DNA of 64,000 nt from Buxus sempervirens (Eukaryota > Streptophyta > Magnoliopsida > Buxales > Buxaceae): assembly GCA_947561395.2 (NCBI GenBank), contig OX387182.1, positions 45,997,949 through 46,061,948 of the forward strand, in the 5' to 3' direction. The notes under the pieces are model-generated. The model saw only the letters and a list, made by a program, of their open reading frames with translations, made no database searches and had not been told where the DNA came from. Of the stretch, positions 22,397-33,300 are shown one piece after another. Made by a program: the position numbers and the translations under genes. The stretch's first letter is position 1. Each line of letters starts with the position of its first letter.

Positions 22397-25060
22397 ATGG
22401 CTAGAGGTCGCTCTCGTGTGCGAAAGGAGGTTGATCCCGCTAATCAGCCCTCTTCGTCCCGAGCTAAGATCGAGTCCGATCCTAGTGTCACCTTATCTGA
22501 GCTGTCAGAGAGTTTCAGAGAGGGTTCTGGAGAGGGTTCTGCTAAGGTAGGCTTCTTTTTTCTTTCCCTTCTTCCTATTTTTTCCTTAAACAAACTTTCA
22601 CCTCTTCGCTTTTGACTTTTAGCCTGTTGTGGCTCCCGCTCGAGGTCGGGGTAGAGGCCGAGAGAGAGGCCGTGATGGAGAGAGGGGCCATGGCAGAGAG
22701 AGGGGCCGAGGCCGAGTTAGAGCTTCAGATCAAGAGGGCCTTGCTTCGGATTTCGACTTAGATTTTTCAAAGGAGTTGAGAGCTTCTGTTCATGACACAG
22801 AGCTCCTTAGTGGCTTGGATTGCCACCCCTCTATGTGCATCCGGGCTGATATTCCTCTTCCATATCCTCCCTCTCATCTACGGGGCAGTTGGGGGAGGTT
22901 CAGCGAGTTGGTTCAGACGCTTTCTCCGGCACTTAGGCGTGAATTCAGTAGGTGCTGCTTTGACCATTTTCTCCGTATCCCATCGTTTCGAGCTGACCGC
23001 CCTCTCATCTTTGCCATGATGGAACGATACTTCCCCGATACACAGTCCTTCCATCTGCCAGATGTTGAGTTGGGGATTCGTTCTTTGGACTTTGTCAAGA
23101 TCACCGGCATCCTTCTGGTGGGGCGGGCTATAGTGATGGACCAGCCTTCAGGTGCAAACATCAGTTCTCTCCTGGGTTATGAGGTTCTGCCCGATGATGC
23201 TTGGGACGGGAGGAGCGGCCGTCTTTCTATCAACTGGCTGCGACAGAGCCTTACTGATCACTTTCATAGGAGGCATGAGACCATTACCGGGGATGACGCG
23301 GCTTTCGCACCTATTTTCCGACATGTTTTCTTGCTAATGCTTGGGAGCTATTTCTTCCAAGAGGACACGACTGGTGTTAGTCCTCTTTTCCTAGATGCCC
23401 TGAGAGACTTCCGCCAGACCAAGCAGTTGGCATGGGATCGGCTTATCTACGGGACCATCCTGGCTGGATTATGCCGAGTGGTTCGAGGTTTGGCTGCTTC
23501 GAGGGGTGACGGCGTTAGTTGCCAGTTCTTCTGGCAAATCCTGTAGGTACTGGATACATCTGCTTTGTCTTATCCCCCAAAATTTTATCTTCTTCATCCT
23601 TGAGAGCTCATAGTACATGATGCTTTTGATCGGGATCTCCAATGTGAGCCCTATCAGTGCTTCCTTGGGAGGCTTGGTAGGGTTATGTATCTAGGAGAGC
23701 GCCTGTACTATCAGCACACCGGTGTACCTCGCACTCCAGTTCCTTCTCCTCCTGTTGGTCGCAGCACCCTCCTACCCGGGTTTGATATTGACCAGTTTGA
23801 TCATTGGGAGGATGTGGAGGGACTTACAATAGCTAGGGACTATGATGAGTGGATCAGGAGGGTATCCATTGGGTGCCTGATGGATCGACCCACTCGCACT
23901 GGAGTGACAGAGATCAGCGGGATCTACATCCAAGTTCATGACGACACTGTAAGTTACCTTCTCTTATCTCATTTCCTTTAATTCAGCATTTATGATTCTA
24001 ATCCCGTTCTTATTGGCAGGTAGAGGAGCTGAATGCTCTGAGGGATCGGTTTCAGACCGATCGAGCTGCTATCGAGGACATGATTGCTGAGCACGATGTG
24101 AAAGTGGCTCAGAGGGATGCTCGGATTAGAGAGCTGGAGACTTTGATCCTAGAGAGTGACAACCGGATCTCAGACTTGGAGGCTGAGCTCGAGACCCGAC
24201 AGGTATATAGCTCTTTGTAACTTTATTTCTTTTATTTCTATATTCCACTGCTGCTTTGATATGAATTATTTGACTTTTGTAGGACCATTCCCAGGGTCCA
24301 GCTAGTGCTCCTGCTTAGGTATGCTTGATTTGGTATCTTTCTTTTCTGCAATCTTGACATTGATTTTCATCCATTTGTGCTTTTCAGGAGTTTGACCATC
24401 TCGGACCCTCTACCTCTACGGATATCGCCTTGAGTTCTACTAATATTGATGATATCATGGTATCTGCAGCGACGCGGGGTCGCAGGAGTCTCGTCACTGC
24501 TGAGCCAGATCCTCCTATTCCTGGTCCATCTCTAGTTCCTGATCTCAATGACATCCCAGCTCCATCTCCTGCTCCTGCTGCTGATCCTGTCAGTACATCA
24601 TCTCTTGTGATGGCTCCTGCTCCTGCTGATGATGTCCCTGGTAAGTTTAGTTCCATCTCTTTGGTTGGTTATGGTATTTCGATTTCTGACTTCATTTCCA
24701 TTAATCCAGCTGTCCCTGTTCCTGATCCTCCTTCTGCTACTGCCGAGACTTCTGGAGCTGCGGGAGTTGAGACTGCTTTGACTGAGGATCCAGTTGAGTC
24801 TGAGGCGGCTATCCCTCCGGTTGAGCCTGCTCCTACTGAGCCTGAGGCTTCTTCATCAGACTCTGTTCCTACTGGCCCATTCCCAAACAACTCGGCTTAC
24901 AACTATTCATACTAGCTTCAGTCCATTCTGGGCCGGATGCCTCGCCACGTCGCTGATCGTATCATTTCCCATGTTTTTAGGCACGACGATCTCGAGGTTA
25001 AGGCCACAGAGGGGCACATGGCAGAGGACGTGGGGATGATCCTGCAGAGGAGTAGTAGAT
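22397..25060 (+). CDS. Antisense PMD-like gene 1 of element D
   Basis: This lies opposite to the retroelement coding strand, between pol and the 3' LTR. It appears to have several exons: a basic Ser-rich N-terminus, an Arg/Gly-rich stretch, a plant mobile domain-like core (MMERYFPDTQSFHLP then VELGIRSLDFVKITG, where usual PMDs read ...W.PET.TFHLP.GE.TITL.D...l.Gl), a coiled coil near 24020-24205, and an Ala/Pro/Ser-rich C-terminus to about 24915. The PMD (PF10536) occurs in host MAIN/MAIL1 proteins and in transposons. Extra ORFs in this position are known from Tat-lineage elements. The copy is old and appears to have one or two breaks. The function is unknown. Confidence 0.7.
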
Positions 25061-25256
25061 TAGGATCTTTTGTATATTTACATCATCCTTGTACAAATGA
25101 GATTCATATATGGTAAAAAAAAAACTTTTCATTTATTCCCTTGTTCTCTTGTTCATTTCTTTTCATTTTTTGCAATTATGAAATGTACACAGGTAATACA
25201 GGACAAAATTTCGGAACCCTTTCTTCTTTCTCTCTTTTTTTTTTGTCTTTTGTTTT

Positions 25257-25402
25257 TTGTATCCGATATCTCAGATCGGATAAAGGTAAAGTGTTTTGTA
25301 TCCGACTGAAGATATCGGATACAAAACATTTTTCTTGTATCCGACAACTTCTATCGGATATACAAAAAACCTTTTGTATCCAACCTGATATGTCGAATAC
25401 AA
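25257..25402. promoter_or_regulatory. Dyad array upstream of the second antisense gene
   Basis: Four dyads at 25257-25285, 25296-25324, 25335-25363 and 25374-25402. All have a 7-bp spacer and TTGTATCC(G/A)A(C/T) half-sites. Their start-to-start period is 39 bp in every case. They lie about 130-270 bp before the start of the second PMD-like gene. Confidence 0.9.
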
Positions 25403-25528
25403 CCATTTATATTAAAAAATAAAAGGGCTCAGGATGTGCGTCATTTTGACGACTTTTTGAGATTAGTAACCCCCTTTTCTCCATTTTTCTTCCTCCCCTT
25501 GATTCTTAGCAAGCTCCATTCATCCCTC

Positions 25529-25935
25529 ATGGCCTCCGAATCATCTTCTACTCCATTATTGTCTGTCAATGAAGCCTCCCCTGCAAAACAACCTTTTAGA
25601 GCAAAACCCCCTAATCTCACTAGGTATAATCCCGTAGATTCATTTTACACTAGGTAGGTTAGCTCTATGATCCTTGATGAAGAGATCAAATGGGATTCCA
25701 TCCACTTAGGTCACGTCCTACTCATTCCCAAAATTCCTTTTAAGTGGGAAATCATTGAAGCCATGATTGGCCATTGGGAGCCTCAACTAAACCTCTTTCA
25801 ATTTGGTGACAAAGAGATGACCCCAACGATTGAAGAGATTGAAACCATCCTTGGCTTGAGGTTCGTAGAGAAAGTGGTAAACCCTCCCCTCAAGCCTAGC
25901 TACAAAAGACAGGCTTCCACCTTTCTGGGCATAGG
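25529..25935 (+). pseudogene. Antisense PMD-like gene 2 of element D, 5' part
   Basis: It starts MASESSSTPLL and continues with PPNLTRYNPVDSFY, LDEEIKWDSIHLG and EMTPTIEEIETILGL, closely matching the single antisense gene of A1 (37598-39348). The PMD-like core is recognisable. The gene is split here by the B1 insertion and continues at 47788. It is a fossil with several breaks. Confidence 0.8.
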
Positions 25936-26072
25936 TGTGCGCGCCTGATTTCCGTCGCACGACGAGGTGCATGCAAATGATGCGTGCCTCGGGATTCGTT
26001 TAAAGTCGCCACTGCCTGATGGGGTGCAGGCAGACACCTGGGTGCTTGAGTTTTTCTATTAAGGTTTGGTCT
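25936..26072 (-). mobile_element. B1 (left part): minus-strand LTR end
   Basis: The LTR terminus tgtgcgcgcc... matches B2 at 63573. It is flanked on the left by ATAGG (25931-25935), which is repeated at 47783-47787. It is interrupted after 137 bp by A1. Confidence 0.85.
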
Positions 26073-27878
26073 TGTAGACACCCCAAATTGCACTACAAAA
26101 TGAGAAAATAATGAAAACATTAATGGGAATTTAAAAACATGTCAAAATTGCATGAAAATCAATAATTCAAGCTTTGACCGTATTGTCACTACGGGCTAAG
26201 CATGCCCAAATTTTGAATACGGGCACGCAGCGCCCATAGTAAATATACGGACATCGATGGACCGTAAATCATTTACGGGCACTTTAACTCATGCGAGTTT
26301 TATTTTTCTCTCAATCTCTGAGCTTTATCTTTAGTCCAATATCTCTTTAAATGAGCGAATTATATATTTTATTCGTGTGAAATATCTTTATGGATAAAGG
26401 ATGGGCATTACCTTGTGTTTAACTCAAACTGAAACTCTATCTTGCCAAACCTTGGACCAACCATACCCCTGTGTTTACCTATAAATAGAGGGCCTTTCCT
26501 CAAGCAAAAGGCCACGAAATTTTGAAGTCCAAGGAACTCCAAGAGAAGAGAAGAACCCCTGCTGCCTTGCTTGCTCAATCCAGGTAAGTACCTTTTCCCT
26601 TTTTATTTTCTGTCTTCAATTCTAGAAGTAATAGGATCTTCTCCATTGCTGTAGAATAAGGCCATCTTCTATTCTGTATTACTAAACTTGTCTCTAAGTA
26701 CCTCAAGAGTCTCTCTAGCCGTAAAACGTGAAGAGAGAGCTAGGGGAAAGGGGAACAGGTGGATCCCTAGAATAGAACCCCATATCTGTTTTTTTCCTTT
26801 TTTCTAGAATAAAGCCTTTGATTTTGTTTGTGTACCCAAACCTATCTCCAAGTACCTCAAGAGTCTCTCTAGCCGTAAAACGTGAAGAGAGAGCTAGGGG
26901 AAAAGAGAACAAGTGGATCCGTAGGGTAGACCCCCATGTGCTCTAATTTGTGAGATGTGGCTGCTTTGAATATCATAATCATGTTTTAATGATTTTATTT
27001 TATATCTGGATGAATCCTAAGAGTTCATGATGTTTATAGCATAAGATCCCCAATTTTTTTCTAAAATTTGGATTTTTGCCACTTTTGCACCTACAGCACT
27101 GTTTTCGTGATTTTTGTGATTTTAGGCTAAGATCCTGGATTTATCATGATCAATATGATAGATCTAGATCCAGAAGCCTGAAAGTAAGTTCTAGGGTTTC
27201 ATGATGTTGTTTTTTATTTGTTTTCACTTTTGAGAGAAGACCCTACAATCTCAGTTCTCCCCTTTTGATGTTCTTCATCAATTTGGGTATTTTTGGTTTT
27301 GATTTTTTGATTTAATGTGAAATTTGGGCTTTATCTATGTCCTGGACTGTTCAAGTTCAATTTTGAAATATTTTATAAAAATCATATTTTTCTAGATTTC
27401 TAGAATTTAACTTGAAGACCAGATTTTTGGATTTTTCACTTTAAATTGATTTTATTTGATTTTATCTCAATTTTGTTTTGATCATGAAACCCTAGGAATG
27501 GTATGATCATATTTGAAAGTTCTGGATCAATCAGGCTATGCATATGAAAAAACCATACAATTTTGTCTTTTTGTGATTTTTTTCGTGATTTTTATAGCAA
27601 GCCTTTTCCTTTATTTTAACATGAACAAATACCTGGCAACCACCTTGTGTGGATGAATAGGGGTGCCTAACACATTCCCCTATTCATAACCTAATCCCCT
27701 TACCCATCTCTGGTTGTTTTTTCTAGAGGGTTATTTTTACCCTAAATTTGCCTTTTGTGCTTATTTGATATTTTGGTATCCATTCACACCTAAATTGGAT
27801 GGTGGCGACTCTTTGTTTTAACCAATCCCATGTGATGATTGAGGAGGTCATTAAATTGATTTTTTCCCATGTCTCACA
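26073..27878 (+). repeat. A1 5' LTR
   Basis: TGTAGACACCCC...CTCACA, 1806 bp. ACGGGC-type dyads lie at about 26176-26280, TATAAATA at 26480-26487, and a splice-donor-like atccag/gtaagt at 26584. Two copies of the tctctctagccgtaaaacg stem-loop follow (first at 26710-26738, second near 26866). Confidence 0.93.
26191..26265. promoter_or_regulatory. Dyad array in A1 5' LTR
   Basis: Units at 26191-26209, 26219-26237 and 26247-26265 have the form ACGG(g/a)C-N7-G(c/a)CC(g/a)(t/a). The equivalent cluster lies at about 40030-40140 in the 3' LTR and 54057-54130 in A3. The placement (U3, 120-190 bp from the LTR start) matches the D array, but the half-site differs. Confidence 0.8.
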
Positions 27879-27880
27879 AC

Positions 27881-27900
27881 TGGCGACTTTGCTGGGGACT
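27881..27900 (+). other. A1 primer-binding site
   Basis: tggcgactttgctggggact begins two bases after the LTR end. The A3 equivalent is tggcgactctgctggggact at 55738. Tat/Ogre elements are reported to use a tRNA-Arg type primer and this sequence is of that type; I could not check the tRNA. Confidence 0.8.
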
Positions 27901-29129
27901 TGTGGATTTGAGCCTTTTGGTGTTTGTTCATGTTTTTGATATTTTTGGATTTGCTTGCTATTTTGTGTTTTTAGCATGTCTTTGTTTTACTTGCTGTTTG
28001 GTGTTCTTAAGCATGTTGGGTATGTTTTAAATCTAAATTATTGCTTAAGAATTCATGGGGGTAGAAACATGCTTAATTTTGATGCGTAGGGGAGGTTCGT
28101 TTTGCTGAACCATGCTTATTTCTTGCTATATTTCTATAATAGCATGTTTTAATTTTCAGCGTGATCTCCATGAGGTTCTTTTTGGGTGAAAAAGCATGAT
28201 CATATGTTTGCATGATTGGATGATTTTTATGAGCATGTTTTAGGTGCTATAGGATTGCTTTATTTACTTGTTTATTTTAAATATGCTTTCCTATTATGCC
28301 TTGGTTTGTTAATGCATGGCTGCGAAAAGAGTGGCAAGGGTTTGGGACGTTGTGAATGCACCCTATTTTTACAATGCACTGTGCACATTTTATTTTTTTA
28401 CACAGCCTACCCTTAACCTATAGGAAGTTGAACCTGAATGTGTGTAGCTTGGCGCAAAGAGGTCAATACTTCGAAAAGAGAAAGTGAAAACATTCACCTT
28501 AGAACTTTGGGCCAATAATGTGATGATAATGTGGATCTGGGATTCTGGTCATCACTAGGCTTGAGTGCTAAGTTGCCATTAGGCCAAAACCCAAAACCCC
28601 TACGCTTGAAGGTGGAGTTACACGTTTTTGGCTAAAGTACACAATTACGTGGGGATATGGGTTTGTAAATTGTGGGAAGGCCGTTTGCATGGCTTACAAA
28701 CCAGGGCATAATGCGGATGCCATATTGAAGGTAAACAAGGTAACAAGGTAACCTTAATTTTTGCATTATTTTCATGTCATAGGGGTGTCATGGTGCCCAT
28801 TGGTTCCGGATAAAATTGGTCCCAAAATATGCATATTTCCTAAAAATGGAGTAGCCCATAGGAAGAGTTCTAACTCTGTTTAGAATCCATCCTACCCAAT
28901 ATTCATACAAGAGGCAACAAAAGGGTACCAAATTCTTGAGTATGGTGTCAATTTGGGGGGGATATGTGCCCTCCTAAACAAGTGTTTTGCAAATAGGCCA
29001 AAGTCCACTTTGGGACAGTTTAGAAGCTTTGCAGTGGGTGAACCGTAGGTTTGGATGAGCAATCAAAGTGATCAAACCATGTAAAAGCTGGAAAAATATA
29101 ACAGAGTTCCGTAAAACCGCGTTTAGTAC

Positions 29130-29232
29130 ACGGGCTGGGCTTGCCTGTATTAGTTATACGGGCTGGGCTTGCTCGTGTTTTCCATACGGTCATGGCTTGC
29201 TCGTAATTTGAATACGGGCATGGCCGAACCGT
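29130..29232. promoter_or_regulatory. Dyad array in A1 leader, four units
   Basis: Units at 29130-29148, 29158-29176, 29186-29204 and 29214-29232, with an exact 28-bp period and 7-bp spacers. The half-site is ACGG(g/t)C, as in the LTR. The cluster lies between the primer site and gag. Confidence 0.88.
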
Positions 29233-29400
29233 ACTGTGTATGCGGTTTTCGCGGAATATTCAGTTTTAATCAGTTTTTCCCACTAACATCTTCCTTTAAC
29301 CTTTAAATAATGATAAAGGGAAATGAGTTTGAATAAAATGATTCAAAAAAAAACAAAAACAAAAACAAAATAATTGAATAAAAAAAATGTGAAAGAAAGG

Positions 29401-30090
29401 CTCCTTGGGCCTCTGAAAGCCTTTGAATTTCAAACTTTTTCAAAACTCCTGGGCCTCTGAAAGCCTTTCAATTTCAGACTTTTTTTTTTCAAAACTCCTT
29501 GGGCCTCTGAAAGCCTTTGAATTTCAGACTTTATCAAAAATCTTTGGGCCTCTGAAAGCCTTTGAATTTCAGACATTTTCTCAAAAATCCCTCTGGGCCT
29601 CTGAAAGCCTTTGAATTTCAGATCTTTTTCTTTCGGGCCTCTGAAAGCCTTTGAATTTTAGATCTTTTTCCTTTGAGCCTTCTAAAGCCTTTGAATTTCA
29701 GATCTTTTTCCTTTGGGCCTCTGAAAGCCTTTGAATTTCAGATCTTTTTCCTTTGGGCCTCTGAAAGCCTTTGAATTTCAGATCTTTTTCTTTGGGCCTC
29801 TGAAAGCCTTTGAATTTCAGATCTTTTTCTTTGGGCCTCTGAAAGCCTTTGAATTTCAGATCTTTTGAGCCTCTGAAAGCCTTTGAATTTCAGACCTTTT
29901 TCAAAAATATCCCTACGCCTCTGAAAGCCTTTGAATTTCAGACCTTATCAAAAATCTCTGGGCCTCTGAAAGCCTTTGAATTTCAGACTTTTTCCAAAAT
30001 ACCCTTGGGCCTCTGAAAGCCTTTGAATTTCAGACTTTTTCAACAAAAAAAATCCTTGGGCCTCTGGAAGTCTTTGAATTTCAGATCCTT
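29401..30090 (+). repeat. Leader tandem array in A1, about 16 units
   Basis: Units of about 40-50 bp built on gggcctctgaaagcctttg plus aatttcag, each with an internal dyad (ctgaaa...tttcag, 9-bp loop). They lie upstream of gag. A3 carries about 13 units at 57246-57795. Confidence 0.92.
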
Positions 30091-30318
30091 TCTCTCTTTT
30101 TGTGGGACCTATTGGAAGCCCTAGAATATTCCAGCAATTCAATTCAAAAAAAAAAGAAGCAAATAAAGAAACAAATCCAAACTCGTGTTAACCCAGCTTG
30201 CGCATAGGCATTCATAGGCATGTGAATGAGATTAAATTGGCACTGATATTTTCGTTTCAATCCAGGTACCAATACACTTGCAATCATAGCTCCTATAACC
30301 AGATCAAGAGCTCGCGCC

Positions 30319-33300
30319 ATGAATCCCATGGAGACTGAAGCTGATGCTCCTCACCTAGATATTGTCTTGCTACAAGAGCAAGTGGCAGGACTGGCCCGAA
30401 TGCTAGAGAACATACTGTCAGTGCAGGCCCAACAACTGCAGGCCCAACAAGTGCAGGCCCAGAACCAAACATCCACTTCCAATCCAGTACCTCCACCCCA
30501 AATCAATACTCCACCTCCAGTTCAACCCATTCCTGAACCCGTTCATGAAACCACCCCTGAACCTATACTGATCAGGGATGAGACAATTGAATCGGATAAA
30601 GCTAAAGAAAAGGAAAGGATGAGGGAAGAAGTTGAAAGGAAGTTCATGCACAGACTAGAAATGATCCAAGATGAACTGAGGGAGGTAAAAGGGGTAAACA
30701 ACTTCGGGGGCACTAACTTTGAAGACTTGTGCCTGTACCCTAATGTCAACCTGCCGGCCAAGTTCAAGTGCCCAGACCTGGACAAGTATGATGGCACAGG
30801 CTGCCCCATGAGCCATCTGAAGTTTTACTGTGGTGCCTTATGCCAGTTTGGGCGAGATGAGGGTGTTCTGATCTAGCTCTTCTAAAGGAGCTTGACTGGA
30901 ACCGCCTTGAGATGGTTTGCCACTCTAGACCATGGAAAGATTAGAAGATGGAATGACCTAGCAGATGCCTTCCTAGCTCAATACCGGTTTAATTCAGAAA
31001 TTGTGCCAGACAGGTACGATACAATGAGGATGAGTAAGGGAAGGGATGAATCCGTGAGATAGTATGCCAACAGATGGAGGGAGACTGCCTCTCAAGTTAG
31101 GCCACCTATGCTAGAACAGGAGATGATTTCTACCTTCATCAGCACTTTTGGTCAACCATTCTACAGCCACCTGGTGGGTCAGACCACTACTAATTTTGCT
31201 GCCTTAGTTCAAGTGGCCAACCGAATAGAGGACGGAATCAGGTCAGGTAAAATAATTGACCACTCTGCTATGGTCAGTCAACAAGACCCTAATCTAAAGA
31301 AAGGAAGTGGGTTGAAAAAGAATGGGAACAAGAAAGAGGGTGAAGTAAACATGGTTCAGCCACCATCATGCCCTAATAAGCCCATACAAATCAACATACC
31401 TGCTCATTTCCCTACTCCATCTCCATCTACCCAAGCCCCTATGAGGGTTAATGTTCCAGCAGCACCTTCAAACCAAAAAAGGGTTTTTACTAAGGAGGAA
31501 AAGAATGCCTATTTCACAGCAAGGAGAAATAAGGTTTTCACCCCTATTCTAATGTCTCCTTCTCAGTTGCGGCCCACTTTATTGCAAGCAGGGTATATCA
31601 CTTTAAGAGGACCCAATCCGAATGCATCTAAGGGAAGAAATTTTGACCCCTCCACCACTTGTGATTACCACATGGGTGCACCTGGGCACCCTACTGGCAA
31701 GTGCTGGCCTTTGAAACATACCATTCAGGATTTACTGGACCAAAATACCCTGTCTTTCAATACAGGGGCTCCCAATCCTCCCAGAACAGATATTGGACAA
31801 AACCCGTTGCCTCAGCATCATGGGGTAGGCCCCTCTAATGTCATAGGGGTCATTTCTTCTGATGAAATAACCTTTGACCCATCCCAGTTAATTGCTCCAA
31901 TAGGGACAACGGTCAAGGTTTATTTTGACAGAAGAAATAAGGAAAGAGAAATAAATGTGATTTCAAAATGGAATGATAGTGCTGCTAGGAACATTAGTTC
32001 TTCTCTGGATCGGGTCTCATCTCTCATGGCCCAAATGAATATAGCCAAACCAACTTTGGTCATCAATTGCAGTCCATCCACCTTTACTTCACCCTTTCAG
32101 TCTAAACCACCAATGGTCATAAACTGTGACCATCCTAATGCATCAGTCACTTCTGTAACCCCTCAACCAAAACAACTTCCACCATTGGTTGTAAATGTTC
32201 CTTCTACTCAAATTTCATCATCCAAGTCTAAACTTCCTCCCTTGGTGATAAATGTCCCCAAGCCTTCCTACTCTGAATCGGCTGTACCATGGAACTACAG
32301 TGAAGCTTTTACCACTACATGCCCTACAGCTGAAAGCAAGGAATAAGTGAACCTCATGATGAGGTCAAGAAAATGTGTAGGGGTGGAAGAAAAACAAAAG
32401 GAGACAGAGAAAGAAAAGAAGAAAGAGGAAAAAAATGAAGGAAAAGCCAAGGTAGGGGAAGATGCCCCCCAGGTAATTGACAGTGAGGCTACTGACCTCA
32501 TTAAAATCATAAAAAAGAGTGAGTTCAATGTTGTCGAGCAGTTGAACAAAGTCCCTGCCCAGATCTCAATTCTGGGATTATTGTTGAATTCTGAAAAACA
32601 TAGGGACTCCTTGCTGAGGGTACTTCAGGGGGCCCATGTGCCTAAAAATATTGAACCAGACCAACTAGGCTGGATGGTTGGTCAAACTTTATCCCATAAT
32701 GTTATAACCTTTTCTGAAACAGAAATTGGCCCAGCAGGGTACCATCAGGTTGATCCTTTGCACATAGCTGTGCTCAATAAGGGTTGCATGATAGTCCGGG
32801 TTTTAATTGATAATGGGTCTGCTCTCAATTTCTGCCCATTAATAACCTTTGTTAAGCTCAATCTGGAGCAAAACAAAATAAAACAAAATGGAAGAATCAT
32901 AAGAGCATTTGACAGCTCTAAGACACACTCCCTAGGGGAGGTTGAACTGCCGGTCACAATTGGACAGTATATTTTTAACATCACATTTGAGGTGATGGAT
33001 ATACCTGCAGCCTTCAACCTACTCCTAGGAAGGCCGTGGATTCATACAGCTAGGGCTATACCATCTACCCTCCACCAAAGAGTCAAATATATTAGAGGGC
33101 AAAAGGTGATTACTGTCCTAGCTGAAAATTTGGTTCCTCCTATGTGGTCCCCTGATGTACCCTATGTAAACATGGAAATGACTACTGACAAGATGGCATT
33201 TCACTCTTTCCAGTTTGAAACTGTTAATTTTATACCTGGGGGGTATCAGGAAAAAGAAGGAAAGTTGAGCTGTGCTAAGAAAATGGTCAAGAATGTGCTA

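Larger units (their letters stand above)
17699..25935 (-). mobile_element. D (left part): Tat-lineage Ty3/gypsy element, 3' LTR and antisense genes
   Basis: Minus-strand element. This part holds the 3' LTR (17699-20609), the polypurine tract, a first antisense PMD-like gene and the start of a second. It is interrupted at 25935 by B1 and resumes at 47788. The same half-site dyads in the LTR and upstream of both antisense genes argue that all of this is one element. It is broken by two nested insertions and several small breaks. Its age exceeds that of B1, A1, C and A3, which lie inside it. Confidence 0.8.

Noticed and set aside
22397-25060. Host PMD gene unrelated to D
   Set aside because: Its upstream dyads match the D LTR dyads, it sits where Tat elements carry antisense ORFs, and no other element ends separate it from the D LTR.
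30418-30809. Minus-strand open frames opposite gag
   Set aside because: They have no motifs and mirror the gag codons; the same shadows occur in A3.
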